Of a DNA stretch of 64,000 nucleotides, positions 18,051 to 26,438 are shown one piece after another. This DNA is from Bradyrhizobium vignae. GTDB taxonomy: Bacteria; Pseudomonadota; Alphaproteobacteria; Rhizobiales; Xanthobacteraceae. How positions within the stretch are numbered: position 1 is the first letter of the stretch; every line of letters begins with the position of its first letter. The notes below the pieces were generated by a model that saw only the letters and a program-made list of their open reading frames with translations, searched no databases and was not told where the DNA came from. Made by a program: the position numbers and the translations under genes. The stretch covers positions 62,001 through 126,000 of the forward strand of contig NZ_RDQF01000007.1 in NCBI RefSeq assembly GCF_004114425.1, in the 5' to 3' direction.

Positions 18051-19328
18051 TCAGGCCGGTTCGCGGGTCAGGATCAACGAGGCGTTCTGGCCGCCGAAGC
18101 CGAACGAGTTCGACATCACCGCGGTGACGCGGGCATCGCGCGCCTTGTTGCCGACGACGTTGAACAGGATCGTGGGATCCGGCGTCTCGTAGTTGATCGT
18201 CGGCGGAATGCGCTGATGCTCCAGCGTGAGCAGCGAGAAGATCGCCTCCACCGCGCCGGCGGCCGAGATGGTGTGGCCGACCATCGACTTGTTGGAGGTG
18301 ACCGGAATCTTCTGCGCGAGCTCGCCGAACACGGCCGATGTCGTGTTGAACTCCATCTTGTCGTTTTCGGGCGTCGAGGTGCCGTGCGCGTTGATGTGGT
18401 CGATCTGGTCCGGCGTCATGCCCGCATCGGCCAGCGTCTTGTTCATGCAGCCGATGATCGGCTTGCCGTCGGGCGAGGAGCGGGTGCGATGGAAGGAATC
18501 GGTGAGCTCACCGCAGCCGGCGATCACGCCGAGGATCTTTGCCCCGCGCGCAGTCGCCGCCTCGTAGCTCTCGAGCACCAGGGCGCCGGCGCCTTCGGCC
18601 ATCACAAAGCCATCGCGGTTCTTGGAGAAGGGGCGGGAAGCCGCCTGCGGCGGATCGTTCTGGGTCGACAGCGCCGAGAGCAGCGAGAAGCGCACCAGCG
18701 CTTCCGGGTTGACGGTGCCGTCGGTCGCGACGCACAGCGCGGCGTCCGTCTCGCCGCGGCGGATCGCCTCGACGCCGAGCTGGATCGAGGTCGCGCCCGA
18801 GGCGCAGGCCGTCGACAGCGAGATCGGCGAGCCCTTGGTGCCGAACGTCTCGGCGAGATGGGCTGCGACCGAGCCGAACATGAAGCGATGATGGTAGGCG
18901 CTGTACTTGCCGCCGCCGGAAATGCGCAGCAAATCGTCATAGGTGATGTCGAGCTGGCCGACGGCGCGACCGAGTTCGCGACGCTGCGGCCATTCGACCT
19001 CGACCGGTGCAACCGCAAGGAAAAGGGGACCCGGGAAATCGGCCTTCGCGCCGATGCCGGCCTGCTCCAGCGCTTCCTGCGTCACCAGCTCGGCCATCCG
19101 TTCGGACAGGGCGGTGGAGGAGAACGGATCGACGCTGACGAAATCGACCGTGCCGGCCATCGTGGTCTTGAGCCCGTCGATCGGAAAGCGGGTGATGGTG
19201 CGGATGCCGGATTCGCCGGCGACGAGCTTCGCCCAATTGTCGGCCTTGCCGGCACCGAGCGAGGTCATGATGCCCATGCCGGTGACGACGACGACGGGAC
19301 GCCCGAGTTTGTCGCGTGGTGCAGTCAT
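18051..19328 (-). CDS. fabF1XL: Beta-ketoacyl-ACP synthase II of the VLCFA cluster (catalytic subunit)
   Basis: A 425-residue KAS II thiolase-fold enzyme. The full catalytic set is present: Cys in STACASG (about residue 172), His in NAHGTSTPEND (about 313), Lys in NKSMVGHT and His in VGHTISAAGAVE (about 348-353), and the C-terminal NSFGFGGQNAS. It should elongate AcpXL-bound chains for lipid A. It lies 21 nt after the second, catalytically altered synthase, with which it probably pairs. Confidence 0.9.
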   Translation of the reverse strand: MTAPRDKLGRPVVVVTGMGIMTSLGAGKADNWAKLVAGESGIRTITRFPIDGLKTTMAGTVDFVSVDPFSSTALSERMAELVTQEALEQAGIGAKADFPGPLFLAVAPVEVEWPQRRELGRAVGQLDITYDDLLRISGGGKYSAYHHRFMFGSVAAHLAETFGTKGSPISLSTACASGATSIQLGVEAIRRGETDAALCVATDGTVNPEALVRFSLLSALSTQNDPPQAASRPFSKNRDGFVMAEGAGALVLESYEAATARGAKILGVIAGCGELTDSFHRTRSSPDGKPIIGCMNKTLADAGMTPDQIDHINAHGTSTPENDKMEFNTTSAVFGELAQKIPVTSNKSMVGHTISAAGAVEAIFSLLTLEHQRIPPTINYETPDPTILFNVVGNKARDARVTAVMSNSFGFGGQNASLILTREPA

Positions 19329-19349
19329 GTCGATCCCCGCTTGAGCTAA

Positions 19350-20555
19350 CTAAACCGCCTCGACCAGCGCCATGCCTTCGCCGCGCCAGTGTCCGGCTCC
19401 CACCACCACGATCTGGGTAGGCGCGCCCTGCATTTCAATCTCGGTCCCGGTTGAATCGTTCGGCGGGAATAGAGCACCACGCGAGATCGACAGCGCAGCG
19501 AGCGCGATTCCGAGCGGGAATTGCGTCTCCATGGCGTGGCCGAACACCGTGCCGGTCGAGCGGACCGGGAGGTCGGCATGATTCTTCAGGAAACCGCGTT
19601 CTTCCGAGGTCGCGGGCTCGGCGCCGGTCGCTCCCGATATGATCGCGCTCTTACCCTCGCGCTTGGGCAGCTTTCCCCAAAGCTTCTCCAGCGTCGCGGC
19701 CATGTCGCCGGGCTGTTTGCGGCGGGCGAGGTCGGCAACGACGCTCGTGAGCTTGGCGAACGGCTTGGCGCCGCGCGCTTCCGCATGCGCTCGCGATTCC
19801 AGCACCAGGAACGCGCCGGCCGAGCCGAGCGCAAAGCCGGGATGGTCCTTGCGTGCCCACACCGGTGCGAACTTGTCCTTCAGATTGAAGTCGCCGAATT
19901 CATAGAGGACGAGCAAGTCCTTGCGCTCGCCATTGTGCGAGCCGCCGACCAGCGCGATGTCGCTCTCGCCCGAGGCGATGCGCGCAAGCGCGATGCGGGC
20001 CGCATCGGCGCCGGCGACCTCTTCGCCCATGAAGGTACGCGATGTGCCCCCCAGGCCGTGCACGATGGCGATGTTGCCGGCGAGCAGGTTCGAAAGCTGG
20101 GCCAGGAACAGCGTCGGCCTGAGATCGCTCATCAGCCGCTCGTTGAGGAAGCCGGGCGCGTTGGCGCCCTTGGCCTCGGCCGTCAGCACGCCGCTGTCGA
20201 CGTTGAGATCGCGCTCGCCACCGCCGGCGGCGATCACCATGTCGATCTTCGACAGGATGTCCTTGTTGCCCTTGATGCCGGCAGAATCGAGCGCAAGACC
20301 GGCGGCATAGGTGCCGATTCGCTGCCAGGCTTCCATCTGGCGCTGGTCGCCCTTCTTCGGGATCTGGTTGTCGAAGGCAACTGGCATCAACGGATGCACC
20401 ACGTAGGGTGCAAAGCCCTTCTCGTCGACATTGATGCGCTTCTCCTGAAGCGCGGCCCAGTTGGCGTCCAGGCCCTCGCCGAGCGAGGTGGCGAGCCCAA
20501 TGCCGGTGATCCAGACCTCGGTCTGGCCCGGCTTCGAAGCGGGAGTGTCAGTCAT
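19350..20555 (-). CDS. fabF2XL: KAS-fold protein lacking the catalytic cysteine (FabF2XL, chain-length-factor-like)
   Basis: A 401-residue beta-ketoacyl-ACP synthase homologue. The fold is recognisable (VWITGIGLATSLGEG start; ESDIALVGGSHN; VFGHAMETQFPLGIA; VVVGAGHWRGEGMAL). The active-site segment that should read TACASG reads SRTFMGEEVAGADA, so the nucleophilic Cys is replaced, by Glu in my hand alignment. The NAHGT histidine motif is replaced by SGATGAEPATSEE; one late His remains. Its start overlaps fabZ by 4 nt. It probably forms a heterodimer with the active FabF, like the chain-length factor of type II polyketide synthases. That role is inferred. Confidence 0.85.
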   Translation of the reverse strand: MTDTPASKPGQTEVWITGIGLATSLGEGLDANWAALQEKRINVDEKGFAPYVVHPLMPVAFDNQIPKKGDQRQMEAWQRIGTYAAGLALDSAGIKGNKDILSKIDMVIAAGGGERDLNVDSGVLTAEAKGANAPGFLNERLMSDLRPTLFLAQLSNLLAGNIAIVHGLGGTSRTFMGEEVAGADAARIALARIASGESDIALVGGSHNGERKDLLVLYEFGDFNLKDKFAPVWARKDHPGFALGSAGAFLVLESRAHAEARGAKPFAKLTSVVADLARRKQPGDMAATLEKLWGKLPKREGKSAIISGATGAEPATSEERGFLKNHADLPVRSTGTVFGHAMETQFPLGIALAALSISRGALFPPNDSTGTEIEMQGAPTQIVVVGAGHWRGEGMALVEAV

Positions 20556-21022
20556 GGCGATACGGCCTGTTGCGGAAATCCGACGCGCTTGGCGATCGCG
20601 TCCATGTGGGAGCGCATATCCGCATTGGGGAAGGGGATCAGCGTGAAAGTGAGCGCCGAATTCGCGCGCAGCTTGCCGCCGACCCTGATCTTGGCCTCGG
20701 TCATGGCATAGCCGGAGCCTTCATGGGTGAGGCTCGCCTCGATGCTCATGAGATCGCCGGGGAAGACCGAGCCGCGGACCTTGGCTTCCTTCACGGCGGC
20801 CAGGATCGGCATGCGTTCGAACTTGAACACGCCGAGCTGAAGCCAGCCCGAGGCCTGCGCCATCGATTCGATCAGGAGCACGCCGGGCATCAAGGGATAG
20901 CCCGGGAAGTGTCCCTCGAAGATGGTGCTTTCCTTCGGAACCTGCGCTTCGACGACGATCGTCTTCTCGTCGACCTTGAGGTCGACGATGCGATCGATCA
21001 TGTGGAAGTATTCGAGTTGCAT
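20552..21022 (-). CDS. fabZXL: FabZ-type 3-hydroxyacyl-ACP dehydratase of the VLCFA cluster
   Basis: A 156-residue hot-dog fold dehydratase. The motif FEGHFPGYPLMPGVLLIESMAQ (about residues 36-57) contains the catalytic His and Glu of FabZ/FabA enzymes. The ATG at 21022 starts MQLEYFHMIDRIV, the usual FabZ beginning; a longer frame to 21058 overlaps acpXL and is unlikely. It sits 10 nt after acpXL and overlaps the next gene by 4 nt. It dehydrates 3-hydroxyacyl-AcpXL during lipid A chain elongation. Confidence 0.9.
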   Translation of the reverse strand: MQLEYFHMIDRIVDLKVDEKTIVVEAQVPKESTIFEGHFPGYPLMPGVLLIESMAQASGWLQLGVFKFERMPILAAVKEAKVRGSVFPGDLMSIEASLTHEGSGYAMTEAKIRVGGKLRANSALTFTLIPFPNADMRSHMDAIAKRVGFPQQAVSP

Positions 21023-21032
21023 GACCGCGCCC

Positions 21033-21320
21033 TTAGGCGCTCGTGCCCTTGGCCGCAACCAGTTCGTCGATGCGGGCGCACAGATTCTTCAGCACGAAAT
21101 ACTGCTCGGTGGTCGCTTTGCCGTCGTTGACCTCTTGAGTCCACTTTTCCAGCGGCAGCTTGATGCCGAACTGCTTGTCGATCGCGAACGCGATATCAAG
21201 GAAATCGAGGCTGTCGATGCCGAGGTCATCGATGGCATGGCTATCCGGCGTGATCGTGTCGCGCGGGATGTCGCAGGTTTCAGCGATGATCGTGGCGACC
21301 TGATCGAATGTGGAAGACAT
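21033..21320 (-). CDS. acpXL: Acyl carrier protein AcpXL
   Basis: A 95-residue specialised acyl carrier protein. The 4'-phosphopantetheine serine lies in [11 protein letters not shown] near residue 37. It is longer at the C-terminus ([25 protein letters not shown]) than ordinary AcpP, as in rhizobial AcpXL. The ATG at 21320 is chosen over the GTG just before it. As the first gene of the run acpXL-fabZ-fabF2-fabF1-lpxXL, it carries the very-long-chain hydroxy fatty acid destined for lipid A. Confidence 0.93.
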   Translation of the reverse strand: MSSTFDQVATIIAETCDIPRDTITPDSHAIDDLGIDSLDFLDIAFAIDKQFGIKLPLEKWTQEVNDGKATTEQYFVLKNLCARIDELVAAKGTSA

Positions 21321-21554
21321 CACTAAGCCTTTGATATATTGCGGGTATTTTTCAGATTGTCCAGAGTGGCACGGTGGGCGGGCATCGCGCCCCTGATGAC
21401 GCCCTCAAACCCCCCTCTGGCCGGGTCGAAAGCCCGTATATCGGAGCGCCGCCCTGAGTTCAATGGAGCCGGGCGGGCCCATGGGATAGCGAGGGACAGG
21501 GTTGGGGATGCCGGCCGGGGACCCATTCGGCGAGGCGCCGGCGCCGGGCCGGTC

Positions 21555-21896
21555 CTAAATATGCGGCGTCGTGATCTTGACGCAGTCGCGGCGGCCCATC
21601 AGCACGCAATCCTGGGTCCGACGCAGGTCGGCGATGCTGACGGCGAGCCAGATCCCGATCGCGGTCAGCGCGATGGTGAAGGCCAGCGCCGCGATGTTGG
21701 CAAGCATGCGTTGGCGGAAATTGTCGGGCTCGGCGCGGGGCTGCTCGTAGCGCGACAGGTCCAGCCGTTCAGGTGCGACGCGCAGCGGTTGCACGGTGCC
21801 GCTGCCGGGCTGGGCCGCCTTGAAAGGCGGGGTGCGCGGCCTGAACTGGAGCACCCGGTGCTCGTCATCAGAGCTTATGGGCCGCTGATTGTTCAT
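21555..21896 (-). CDS. Small single-pass membrane protein, unknown function
   Basis: A 113-residue protein. The first 60 residues are polar with several Arg and Pro; one strong membrane helix lies near 68-92 (IAALAFTIALTAIGIWLAVSI); a short tail with two cysteines follows (QDCVLMGRRDCVKITTPHI). The ATG at 21896 is preferred over a start 14 codons upstream because it begins the polar domain without a spurious hydrophobic lead. No family recognised. Confidence 0.6.
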   Translation of the reverse strand: MNNQRPISSDDEHRVLQFRPRTPPFKAAQPGSGTVQPLRVAPERLDLSRYEQPRAEPDNFRQRMLANIAALAFTIALTAIGIWLAVSIADLRRTQDCVLMGRRDCVKITTPHI

Positions 21897-22229
21897 GGGG
21901 GCGGGGATCACTCCGAAGCACCGATTTAGATAGCACACGTGAGCAGCGCGTTGCAGAAAATCTTCTCAATGCTCGCGTGCATTTGTTGGTCTGCACTATT
22001 TGTGCGCAGGGCTGGCGTGGAGCGATCGGGGAACCGGCCGTCGAGCTGGGGGCGGGCGGGTTGCGCTGCAACGACAGGCCCAACGACGGCCACGAGGTTC
22101 GTACCCTCGCTCTATCGGTCGACTTGTGATCTCCGCGTCCTATCCGAACGGATTTTGTCCCGCGAGGGCCCATGGCATAGTCGCGAGAACCCGGACCATC
22201 AGCTGCAACCATGCGAGGACCTTTCGATC
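21897..22229. other. Divergent intergenic region, no gene seen
   Basis: About 330 nt separate two divergent genes. Frames through it give Arg/Ser-rich translations without family character. GAGG at 22214-22217 is the probable ribosome site for the ParB-like gene. Confidence 0.4.
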
Positions 22230-22853
22230 ATGACCAATACGCGCGAGCCGCGAGTGCATCCTGTCCCGATCCTGTCGCTCCGGCCGACACAGATGACGGT
22301 CGGCATGCGCGAGGTCAAGGAGAAGCGCAAGCGCTGGCGCGAGCGCAACAAGACGAAGCAGGCCGACCTGCTCGGCAAGCACATGATCCCCGTCGTCTAC
22401 GGCCCCGACTTGCGCTACTACGTGATCGACCATCATCATCTCGGCCGCGCGCTGCACGATGAAGGCGTCAAGGAGGTGCTGGTGACGATCGTCGGCGACC
22501 TCAGGATGGTCGAGCGCGAAGCGTTCTGGGGCGTCATGGACAACAAGCGATGGGTCTATCCTTACGACGCCAAGGGCGAGCGGCGGTCATTCCGCGACCT
22601 GCCGAAATCGGTCGCCGACCTCAAGGACGATCCGTTCCGCAGCCTTGCCGGCGAGTTGCGCCGCATGGGCGGCTTCGCCAAGGACACCACGCCCTTCTCC
22701 GAATTCCTGTGGGCCGACTTCCTGCGTCGGCAGGTCTCGCGCAAGGCGGTGGAAGCCAATTTCGACAAGGCGCTCGAGAAGGCGATGGCCGCGGCCAGAA
22801 GCAAGGCTGCGGTCTATCTGCCCGGCTGGTGCGGTCCGGCAGACGATGATTAG
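22230..22853 (+). CDS. ParB-like domain protein (putative ParB-like nuclease family)
   Basis: A 207-residue protein matching the ParB-like nuclease family PF08857. Its N-terminal half has VHPVPILSLRPTQMTVGMREVKEKRKRW and GKHMIPVVYGPDLRYYVIDHHHLGRAL, the Asp-His-His-His cluster being the conserved core. The C-terminal half is helical and basic. There is no ParA or parS neighbour, so chromosome partitioning is unlikely. The ATG at 22230 has GAGG about 12 nt upstream. Biochemical role unknown. Confidence 0.75.
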   Translation: MTNTREPRVHPVPILSLRPTQMTVGMREVKEKRKRWRERNKTKQADLLGKHMIPVVYGPDLRYYVIDHHHLGRALHDEGVKEVLVTIVGDLRMVEREAFWGVMDNKRWVYPYDAKGERRSFRDLPKSVADLKDDPFRSLAGELRRMGGFAKDTTPFSEFLWADFLRRQVSRKAVEANFDKALEKAMAAARSKAAVYLPGWCGPADDD

Positions 22854-22990
22854 GGCAGTGGCGCCGTACCGTACCACGGCGCATCACATCACGCTCGAGT
22901 TGATGCCGAAGCGCTAACGTTCGGTGCGGGATCGCTGGTGCTCACGACGCTCGAACTGCTGAAGCCGCTTTGGGGCCGCCGGCTGCGATT

Positions 22991-23494
22991 TTAGCCGCTG
23001 CCCCGGGGGGGCGTATGCGGCTTTGCCTCTGGCCGGTGCGGATCCTCATTTCCACCGAGAGCGCGGTGCAGCCAGCGCTCGATGCGGCGGCCGACTGTGA
23101 GCAGCACGAAGGCGAACGCCAGTGCGACCAGGACGATCTTCCAGTGTCCGGCGCCGCAGGCAATGCCGAGGCAGGCGGCGAGAAAGGTGCAGGCCGCACT
23201 GGTCAGGCCGCTCACGCGAAAACCTCGGCTCTCGTGGACGATGACGCCGGCCCCGAGAAAGCCGATCCCGGTCAGGATACCCTGGATCACCCGGCTTGCC
23301 GCATCGTTGATTCTGCCGGGCTCAGCGAACTCGACAGCGAGCAGCACGACGGCCGCGGTGGAGAGCCCGACAATGCCGAGCGTCTTCAGGCCGATCGGCT
23401 TACCCTGCAGATCGCGATTCAGACCGATCGCACTGCCGGCGAGCGTCGCTGCGCCGAGGCGCAGCAGGATTTCGGGCCAATCGAGCTCGGTCAT
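22991..23494 (-). CDS. MgtC/SapB family membrane protein
   Basis: A 167-residue MgtC/SapB protein. Four membrane segments and the signature GSAIGLNRDLQGKPIGLKTLGIVGLST (about residues 20-46) with its conserved Arg/Asp are present, followed by GILTGIGFLGAGVIV. The C-terminal tail is polar and Pro-rich; the larger cytoplasmic domain of some MgtC proteins is absent. It follows the alkylhydroperoxidase-like gene by 10 nt. Family members act in magnesium stress and ATP synthase control. Confidence 0.87.
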   Translation of the reverse strand: MTELDWPEILLRLGAATLAGSAIGLNRDLQGKPIGLKTLGIVGLSTAAVVLLAVEFAEPGRINDAASRVIQGILTGIGFLGAGVIVHESRGFRVSGLTSAACTFLAACLGIACGAGHWKIVLVALAFAFVLLTVGRRIERWLHRALGGNEDPHRPEAKPHTPPRGSG

Positions 23495-23504
23495 GTCTTG
23501 CCAG

Positions 23505-24086
23505 TCAGGTCTTCGGCAGCCGTCCCATCAGATAGAACTCCTCGTTTGGGCGCATGCCGGTGAAATTCGCCAGCCGGTTCGACAGCGCGAAGAAGGCGGA
23601 GATCGCGGCGATGTCCCAGATGTCGTCGTCACTGAAGCCGTGCGGCGCGAGCGCGGCGAAGTCGTCCTCGGAAATCCGCTGCGCGTCAGCCGAGACCTTC
23701 ATCGCGAAGTCGAGCATTGCCTTCTGCCGCGGCGTGATGTCGGCCTTGCGGTAGTTCACCGCGACCTGGTCGGCGATGAGCGGATTCTTGGCGCGGATGC
23801 GCAGGATCGCACCATGCGCGATCACGCAATACTGGCACTGGTTCGCCGCCGAAGTCGCCACCACGATCATCTCGCGCTCGGCCTTGGTCAGGCCGCCGTC
23901 CTTCTCCATCAGCGCATCGTGATAGGCGAAGAAGGCGCGGAACTCGTCGGGACGATAGGCCAGCGTCAGGAACACATTCGGCACGAAGCCGCTCTTCTCC
24001 TGCACGGCGAGAAGACGCGTGCGGATGTCGCCGGGGAGCGTGTCGAGAGCGGGAGCGGGGAAGCGTTGCGCGGCGGTTTTTGTCAT
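23505..24086 (-). CDS. Alkylhydroperoxidase D-like (CMD family) protein
   Basis: A 193-residue peroxidase-related protein of the carboxymuconolactone decarboxylase/AhpD fold. It has the redox pair CQYC with a following His (CQYCVIAHGAI, about residues 84-94) and the family segments AEREMIVVATSAANQ and DDDIWDIAAISAFFALSNRLANFTGM. The ATG at 24086 is the natural start; a longer frame passes into a repeat. It is 10 nt before mgtC on the same strand and probably co-transcribed. Confidence 0.85.
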   Translation of the reverse strand: MTKTAAQRFPAPALDTLPGDIRTRLLAVQEKSGFVPNVFLTLAYRPDEFRAFFAYHDALMEKDGGLTKAEREMIVVATSAANQCQYCVIAHGAILRIRAKNPLIADQVAVNYRKADITPRQKAMLDFAMKVSADAQRISEDDFAALAPHGFSDDDIWDIAAISAFFALSNRLANFTGMRPNEEFYLMGRLPKT

Positions 24087-24170
24087 GGCATGGATTCCGG
24101 CTTGGAGCCGGCAACCATAGTCGATGCGGGCCCCGTGCTCAACTTGGCCCAGCGCTGTCGCCCCTTGGTC

Positions 24171-24252
24171 CGTCATTGCGAGCGCAGCGAAGCAAATCCA
24201 GAATCTTGCCGCGGACGGACGCTGGATTTGCTTCGCTGCGCTCGCAATGACG
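24171..24252. repeat. Perfect 31-bp inverted repeat (dispersed CGTCATTGCGAGCG element)
   Basis: The left arm at 24171-24201 begins CGTCATTGCGAGCG and the right arm at 24222-24252 is its exact reverse complement, with a 20-nt loop. It belongs to a repeat family common between genes in Bradyrhizobium. It lies just beyond the 3' end of the HerA-like gene and could end its transcript. Confidence 0.85.
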
Positions 24253-24274
24253 AGGCTGGCGAAAGAGAGTTACC

Positions 24275-26014
24275 TTACCGCAACGGCTTCTTCAGCAGCG
24301 AGAAGCGGTCCGGATCGAGGCCCATCGAGGGTTGCAGCATCGGAGCCTCGACGCTCGAGAGCGTCTTCGCCGGCGGAGCCGAGAATACGGGATCGTTCGG
24401 CACGTCGCGCTGCGAGGTGGCGCTGCGCCAGCGTTCGAGCACCGCGCCGACGAAATGCATGTCGTGGCCGGAGGTGACCGACGGCACGCTGGAGATGGTG
24501 GCCTCGCCGCGCGGCAATTGGTGCGGCGGCACCTCCTTGAAGCGCAGCCGCGTCGGCAGAGCGACGCCTTCGCCGAACGCCAGCACCTCGCGGGTGCCGA
24601 GCGAGGGCACGAAGGATAAGAGGTTCGCGGCGGCATCCGACACCGCGGCGCGCAGCAGCGCCTGGTCGCGGTCGTTGGCAAGACGCATCGTGAACAGCGT
24701 GTTGCACTGGGAGATGATGGTGGCGTCGAGCTCGGCGGGGCGCTGGGTGATGAGGCCGAGATAGACGCCGTATTTGCGACCCTCCTTGGCGATGCGCGAC
24801 ACCGCCTTGCGGGTCGGCCCGAAGCCGATGTTGCGGTCGGCGGAGGCGTAGCGGTGCGCCTCTTCGCAGACGAACAACAGCGGCGAGACGCCATCGCTCC
24901 ACAGGCCGAAATCGAAGGCCATGCGGCACAGCACCGAGACGACGGAATCGATGACTTCGGCCGGGAAGCCGGCGAGCTGCATCACCGTCATCGGCTTGCC
25001 GTTGGCGGGCAGGCGGAACAGATGGCTGATCACCTCGGCCATGGTGTCGCCGCCGACATTGGCGTTGTCGAACATGAAGGCGTAGCGCGGGTCGTTGCGC
25101 ACGGCCTCGATGCGCGAAATCAGCTTGTGATAGATGATGCGCGAGGAACGGTTCTCGAGCTTGCCCATACGCTCGTCGATCAGCGATAGCAGGTCGACCA
25201 GGCGATAAGGGACCGGCGTGTCGACAGTGTAGCCGACCTGCTTGGGATCGATGCGCTTGAGGCCGATGCGGTCTGCATTCTGGTATTGGGTGTAGACGCC
25301 CTTGGCGAGCGGGATCACCTCGGCGAGGATGTCGAGCTCCTCGGGCACGCCGGCACGGCCGCCGAACAGCACGTCGACGATTTCCTCGAAGTTGAACAGC
25401 CAGAACGGCAGCTTCAGGTTCCGCGGGTTGAGCACCAGCGCGCGGTCGCCAAAGCAGCGGCCATACTCGTTGTGCACGTCGAGCAGGAAGATGCGCAGGT
25501 TCGGCCGCGCTTTCAGGATCTCGTTGAGCAGGAGCGAGACGCCGGTCGATTTACCGACGCCGGTCGACCCCAGCACCGCAAAATGCTTGGACAGCATTTC
25601 CTCGACGTCGACATAGGCGATGACCGAGCGGTCCTGCTGAAGGAAGCCGACATTGATCTGGTCCGAGCCGGTCGGTGCGTAGATCGTGCGCAGCTCCTGG
25701 CTCGTGATCAGGTCGACGGCATCGCCGATGGTCGGATAATTGGTGACGCCGCGCTGGAATTTCGGCTTGTCGCCGGCATTGAGGATCTCGCCGAGCAGGT
25801 CGACCGAAGCGATGGCGATATAGTTGTCGGAGCTCGACAGATTCTCGCAGGAGACCTCTGTGATCATGGCAACGATGACCGAGCTGGCGCAGCGAATGCT
25901 GACGAAGCGGCCGACGGTCGCCCGCACCTCCGAGATCGGCATCCGGCCTTCCGCCAGAAGCCCGACCCGGGCGAGCGATCCGCGAACCGAAATCACGCGT
26001 CCAAAGGATGTCAC
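24275..26014 (-). CDS. HerA-like FtsK/DUF87 family ATPase
   Basis: A 579-residue P-loop ATPase of the HerA/FtsK group. An N-terminal beta-barrel (GRVISVRGSLARVGL) is followed by Walker A GSTGVGKST near residue 150, a Walker B region LLFVCEEAHRY near 385, and RPAELDATIISQCNTLFTMRL with sensor and arginine-finger features. Hexameric DNA translocation is the family role. HerA usually partners with the NurA nuclease; none is visible nearby. The GTG at 26014 starts the HAS-barrel; the frame continues to 26074 but the extra residues do not fit. Confidence 0.82.
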   Translation of the reverse strand: MTSFGRVISVRGSLARVGLLAEGRMPISEVRATVGRFVSIRCASSVIVAMITEVSCENLSSSDNYIAIASVDLLGEILNAGDKPKFQRGVTNYPTIGDAVDLITSQELRTIYAPTGSDQINVGFLQQDRSVIAYVDVEEMLSKHFAVLGSTGVGKSTGVSLLLNEILKARPNLRIFLLDVHNEYGRCFGDRALVLNPRNLKLPFWLFNFEEIVDVLFGGRAGVPEELDILAEVIPLAKGVYTQYQNADRIGLKRIDPKQVGYTVDTPVPYRLVDLLSLIDERMGKLENRSSRIIYHKLISRIEAVRNDPRYAFMFDNANVGGDTMAEVISHLFRLPANGKPMTVMQLAGFPAEVIDSVVSVLCRMAFDFGLWSDGVSPLLFVCEEAHRYASADRNIGFGPTRKAVSRIAKEGRKYGVYLGLITQRPAELDATIISQCNTLFTMRLANDRDQALLRAAVSDAAANLLSFVPSLGTREVLAFGEGVALPTRLRFKEVPPHQLPRGEATISSVPSVTSGHDMHFVGAVLERWRSATSQRDVPNDPVFSAPPAKTLSSVEAPMLQPSMGLDPDRFSLLKKPLR

Positions 26015-26306
26015 GATTGATGAACCTGGCAAGAGCAAGGGATTTGCCCTGACTATGCGCGGCCGTCGCTGCACAAACGGTTAAACGCCGGGCGCGCTCG
26101 CTCCATCAAATCCGCGACAATTCAGCCGATAGGTTTGTTCCTGATGCACATTTGCGGGTGAAATTGACGGAAAATGCTGTTTTCCCAGGTCAACGGATCG
26201 AGGGCCAACCTTAAGGAAGATTTTACCATTCGGGCAGGCGGTTCGGAGCACCCGCCGGTCCGGCCGGGCCCGCCCGCCATTTGCAGCTGGGCCTGGCGGG
26301 GATTTG
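26015..26306. other. Intergenic region, no gene seen
   Basis: Between the HerA-like gene and the operator of the dioxygenase gene. No convincing frame is found on either strand; a minus-strand frame through it is the complement of the dioxygenase gene and lacks family features. Confidence 0.4.
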
Positions 26307-26343
26307 TTGACGAGACCTAATCATTTGTACATTAGTACAAATG
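26307..26343 (+). promoter_or_regulatory. Promoter with palindromic operator TTTGTAC-N4-GTACAAA
   Basis: TTGACG at 26307-26312 is a good -35. The palindrome at 26322-26343 has 9-bp arms around ATTA and covers the expected -10. TTGTTGACGAGACCT plus the palindrome recur almost identically at 49044-49080 before the TetR gene, so the TetR protein is the likely binder. The dioxygenase start lies about 95 nt downstream. Confidence 0.7.
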
Positions 26344-26438
26344 AGTTCACTGCCATTGGCGAGGGTGGGCGACGTTGCGCCCTGCGTCCAATCGCGCCGT
26401 CCGGTACGGCAGATCGCGCCAGGTCCCAGGAGGAAATC

